Notes under the pieces: generated by a model | Told to the model about the DNA's origin: nothing | The model's database searches: none | Seen by the model: only the letters and a program-made list of their open reading frames with translations | Shown here: piece after piece, positions 62,207 to 64,000 of the stretch | Position numbering within the stretch: the first letter of the stretch is position 1 | Layout of the letters: each line of letters starts with the position of its first letter | Made by a program: the position numbers and the translations under genes | Source of the DNA: Bin5 sp965221345 | Lineage (GTDB): Bacteria; Chloroflexota; Anaerolineae; Caldilineales; Caldilineaceae | Assembly: GCA_965221345.1 (NCBI GenBank) | Contig: CBDCSD010000002.1 | Coordinates: 1,736,001 to 1,800,000, forward strand | Length of the DNA: 64,000 nucleotides | Direction of reading: 5' to 3'

Positions 62207-63264
62207 AACAACCTCATACAGCGAATCTCAGCCATCTCAATGTATTCCTCAGAGATGTCAACGCCTATTGACTTTCTTCCTAATGTGCGGGCGACCATTG
62301 AAGTTGTACCCGTCCCACAAAATGGATCAACGACTATGCCTCCTGGAGGACATGTAGCAAGAATCGGGATTCTGCACAAGTCCTCAGGAAAAGCTGCGAA
62401 GTGCTTTGTTCGCTTTTGCGTGTCCTCAGGCAAAATATCCCAGACATCGCCCGGTTTGCTGCCCTTGGGATGGTATTTAAGAAAGTAGAATCCCTTTGAA
62501 GCCAACTCCCGCGCTCGACCTGAAACCCTACCGGCATCTGAGTGAGTTGTTCTCTGCTGACCACGAATGATCATTCTGAAATCGGAAATTTCGCCAAGTT
62601 GGATGGCGTTTAACATCTCATCAAGTTCTTTTCTCGCTGCCCTCTTTTCATCCGCCGTCAACTCTGTTGAAAGTTCAATCTGACGTTTGTATCGTACACC
62701 GGTTACTCCAGAGGCAGACACGACTGCCCCGTTTGCGACCCGAGCCTTATGGGGTGTAGAGCGAATTGCATCAACGTCATAGAAGTATCCTTTTCGCTGC
62801 CTGACAAAGTGAAAAATATTTTCGTGAACATTTCTCAGCCGGTCCCTCGTATTGTCCAACCCGCCCTTCACCTTGTGCCAGACCACGCTGTTTCGCAATA
62901 TCCACCCCTGTTCTTCAATGAGGTTGAGGGCTACGCGCCACGGAATACCAACCAGCCCCTTATTTTCATAGCTGTCCCCAATGTTCAGCCAGAATGATCC
63001 TGTCGGCTTGAGGACTCGCTGAACCTCTTGACAGATCTTTGACAGGTTTTCGATGTACTCAAGGGGCGACTCTTCAAGTCCTATTCCCCCGGCGTGATAC
63101 TGACGCTGGCCCCAATATGGCGGGCTTGTCATACAGAAGTCGATGGACTTGGCCGGCAGTACGCGCAATACTTCCAATGAATCAGCGCAAAGGAACAGTG
63201 GCTCACACGTATTGGAACGTACATATCGTAAGAATTCGGGACCGAAATCAGCCTGAACAATCAT
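62203..63264 (-). CDS. Type II DNA methyltransferase, beta class (N4-cytosine type)
   Basis: 353 residues from ATG (AGGAG 7 nt upstream). Catalytic motif IV is TSPPYW (Ser47-Pro-Pro-Tyr50), a form usual for N4-cytosine enzymes, and comes first. A large target-recognition region follows (about 130-275). Motif I DPFCGTGTTSMVA is near 313, giving the beta-class order. It protects host DNA from the nuclease encoded by the overlapping downstream gene. Given the NotI-like partner, a GC-rich site is plausible but unproven. Confidence 0.9.
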   Translation of the reverse strand: MIVQADFGPEFLRYVRSNTCEPLFLCADSLEVLRVLPAKSIDFCMTSPPYWGQRQYHAGGIGLEESPLEYIENLSKICQEVQRVLKPTGSFWLNIGDSYENKGLVGIPWRVALNLIEEQGWILRNSVVWHKVKGGLDNTRDRLRNVHENIFHFVRQRKGYFYDVDAIRSTPHKARVANGAVVSASGVTGVRYKRQIELSTELTADEKRAARKELDEMLNAIQLGEISDFRMIIRGQQRTTHSDAGRVSGRARELASKGFYFLKYHPKGSKPGDVWDILPEDTQKRTKHFAAFPEDLCRIPILATCPPGGIVVDPFCGTGTTSMVARTLGRKSIGVDISEEYIEMAEIRCMRLL

Positions 63265-63324
63265 CTGATAACTCCTGAAAGAGTCAACCGGCTCTCAACA
63301 TTCAACAAACGCACGCCCTTCCTT

Positions 63325-64000
63325 CTACCCATTCTCATACACCCGTCGAGTCCGCTTGGCAATCTGCCTCCAATCCAATTCAAGCGCCCTCTCCAGCGCC
63401 GCCGCCCGCATAGGGGCGATGTCCCGCTCTTGAATCGCCAGCATCGACCGGCGCAATCCCTCGTCATCTTCCGGATCGTAAACAATGCCGGCCTCCGGCG
63501 GGACCAGTTCAGTCAGACACCCGACCGAAGGCACGATCACCGGCAGTCCAAAGGAAAAGGCCGTGATAACCGACCCCGACGTCAGCACCTCCAGAAATGG
63601 GAAGATGCCAACATCACCCGCATTGAAGAGATACTGAAACTCATCATTGGCAAAGTGGCGCGACGGGCGCATTATCACCCGGTGCTCGGACTCTGGTACA
63701 GATGCAACCAGTTCCTCGCCATACTCTGTGTAAAATTTCGCGCCCAGCAGCAGCCGCAAATGCTCGCCCGGAAGCGATTGAAAGACCTCAAGCAATCGCT
63801 CGATCCCCTTGTAGCGGCGTACATTGCCGAAATAAAAGAAAACAAAATTGTCATCGTTCAGCCCCATCAGCCGTCGGGCCTCCTCGCGGCCGATGTCGTT
63901 GGGGTACGGGTACATGAAGTTGCCGTGGTCGACGACAAAAACGCCCTCCGTCCGATGGAAATGTTTTCGCACAAGTTGGCGGGCGTGGCCGCAATGGACG
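63325..64000 (-). CDS. Glycosyltransferase (GT4-like), C-terminal part
   Basis: The frame is open to the window edge; a GTG at 63972 is internal, since VHCGHARQLV continues upstream. Rossmann-like GT-B C-terminal domain: FFYFGNVRRYKGIERLLEVF, then VIMRPSRHFANDEFQYLFNAGDVGIFPF, and the donor-site segment SGSVITAFSFGLPVIVPSVGCLTELV with glutamate. It transfers a sugar from a nucleotide donor, most likely for envelope polysaccharide. The N-terminal acceptor domain is outside the window. Confidence 0.88.
   Translation of the reverse strand, partial: VHCGHARQLVRKHFHRTEGVFVVDHGNFMYPYPNDIGREEARRLMGLNDDNFVFFYFGNVRRYKGIERLLEVFQSLPGEHLRLLLGAKFYTEYGEELVASVPESEHRVIMRPSRHFANDEFQYLFNAGDVGIFPFLEVLTSGSVITAFSFGLPVIVPSVGCLTELVPPEAGIVYDPEDDEGLRRSMLAIQERDIAPMRAAALERALELDWRQIAKRTRRVYENG

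Overview
The window is a 64 kb piece of a fairly GC-rich bacterial chromosome. Several things point to Chloroflexota, most likely a Caldilinea/Anaerolineae-type organism: a fused alpha-beta glycyl-tRNA synthetase, a Rex redox repressor, DUF58/DUF4129/MoxR membrane genes, many enolase-superfamily sugar-acid dehydratases with Gfo/Idh and M81 genes, and purine-rich Shine-Dalgarno sites. This assignment is inference from gene content, not from a marker-gene tree.

Layout. 1-2.9 kb: an exported protein cut by the window edge, a membrane-anchored LysM-cytochrome c fusion, and a J-like/SH3 membrane protein. 3-12.5 kb: a sugar-acid block. A dehydratase, KDPG aldolase and KDG kinase lie on the minus strand, split by an IS4-type insertion sequence. 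On the plus strand are two tandem epimerase/dehydrogenase paralogues followed by two tandem enolase-superfamily paralogues. 12.5-22 kb: housekeeping (glyQS, rex, rsmG, NUDIX, infA, rpsU, rpsA) with a PhyH-type oxygenase and an SDR. 22-26.3 kb: a MoxR-DUF58-DUF4129 operon. 26.6 kb: tRNA-Arg(CCT). 26.8-32.8 kb: a minus-strand catabolic cluster (Gfo/Idh, beta-propeller hydrolase-like, SDR, M81), interrupted by an IS5-type element. 32.8-36.1 kb: a defence-like islet made of an OLD/AAA-type ATPase, an overlapping small PD-(D/E)XK-like protein and a VapBC pair. 36.2-40.2 kb: two tandem MFS transporters and repeat-rich intergenic DNA. 40.2-46.3 kb: a MacA/FtsX/ATPase export system whose two ATPases are fused. 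46.3-53.1 kb: Gfo/Idh, DegT aminotransferase, heparinase-like lyase, Fic protein and HpcH/HpaI aldolase. 53.3-59.9 kb: a glycine-betaine type ABC transporter with two binding proteins separated by a second copy of the IS4-type element. 60-61.2 kb: an L-rhamnonate dehydratase-like enzyme. 61.4-63.3 kb: a type II restriction-modification pair whose NotI-like nuclease is frameshifted. The window ends inside a glycosyltransferase.

Themes. Sugar-acid and uronate breakdown dominates (four enolase-superfamily enzymes, two aldolase types, KDG kinase, lyase, oxidoreductases). Tandem gene duplication is frequent: epimerases, enolases, MFS and ProX. All three insertion sequences sit in gaps between co-directional minus-strand genes and point the opposite way. 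Short tandem repeats occur at two stop codons and as heptamer arrays between genes.
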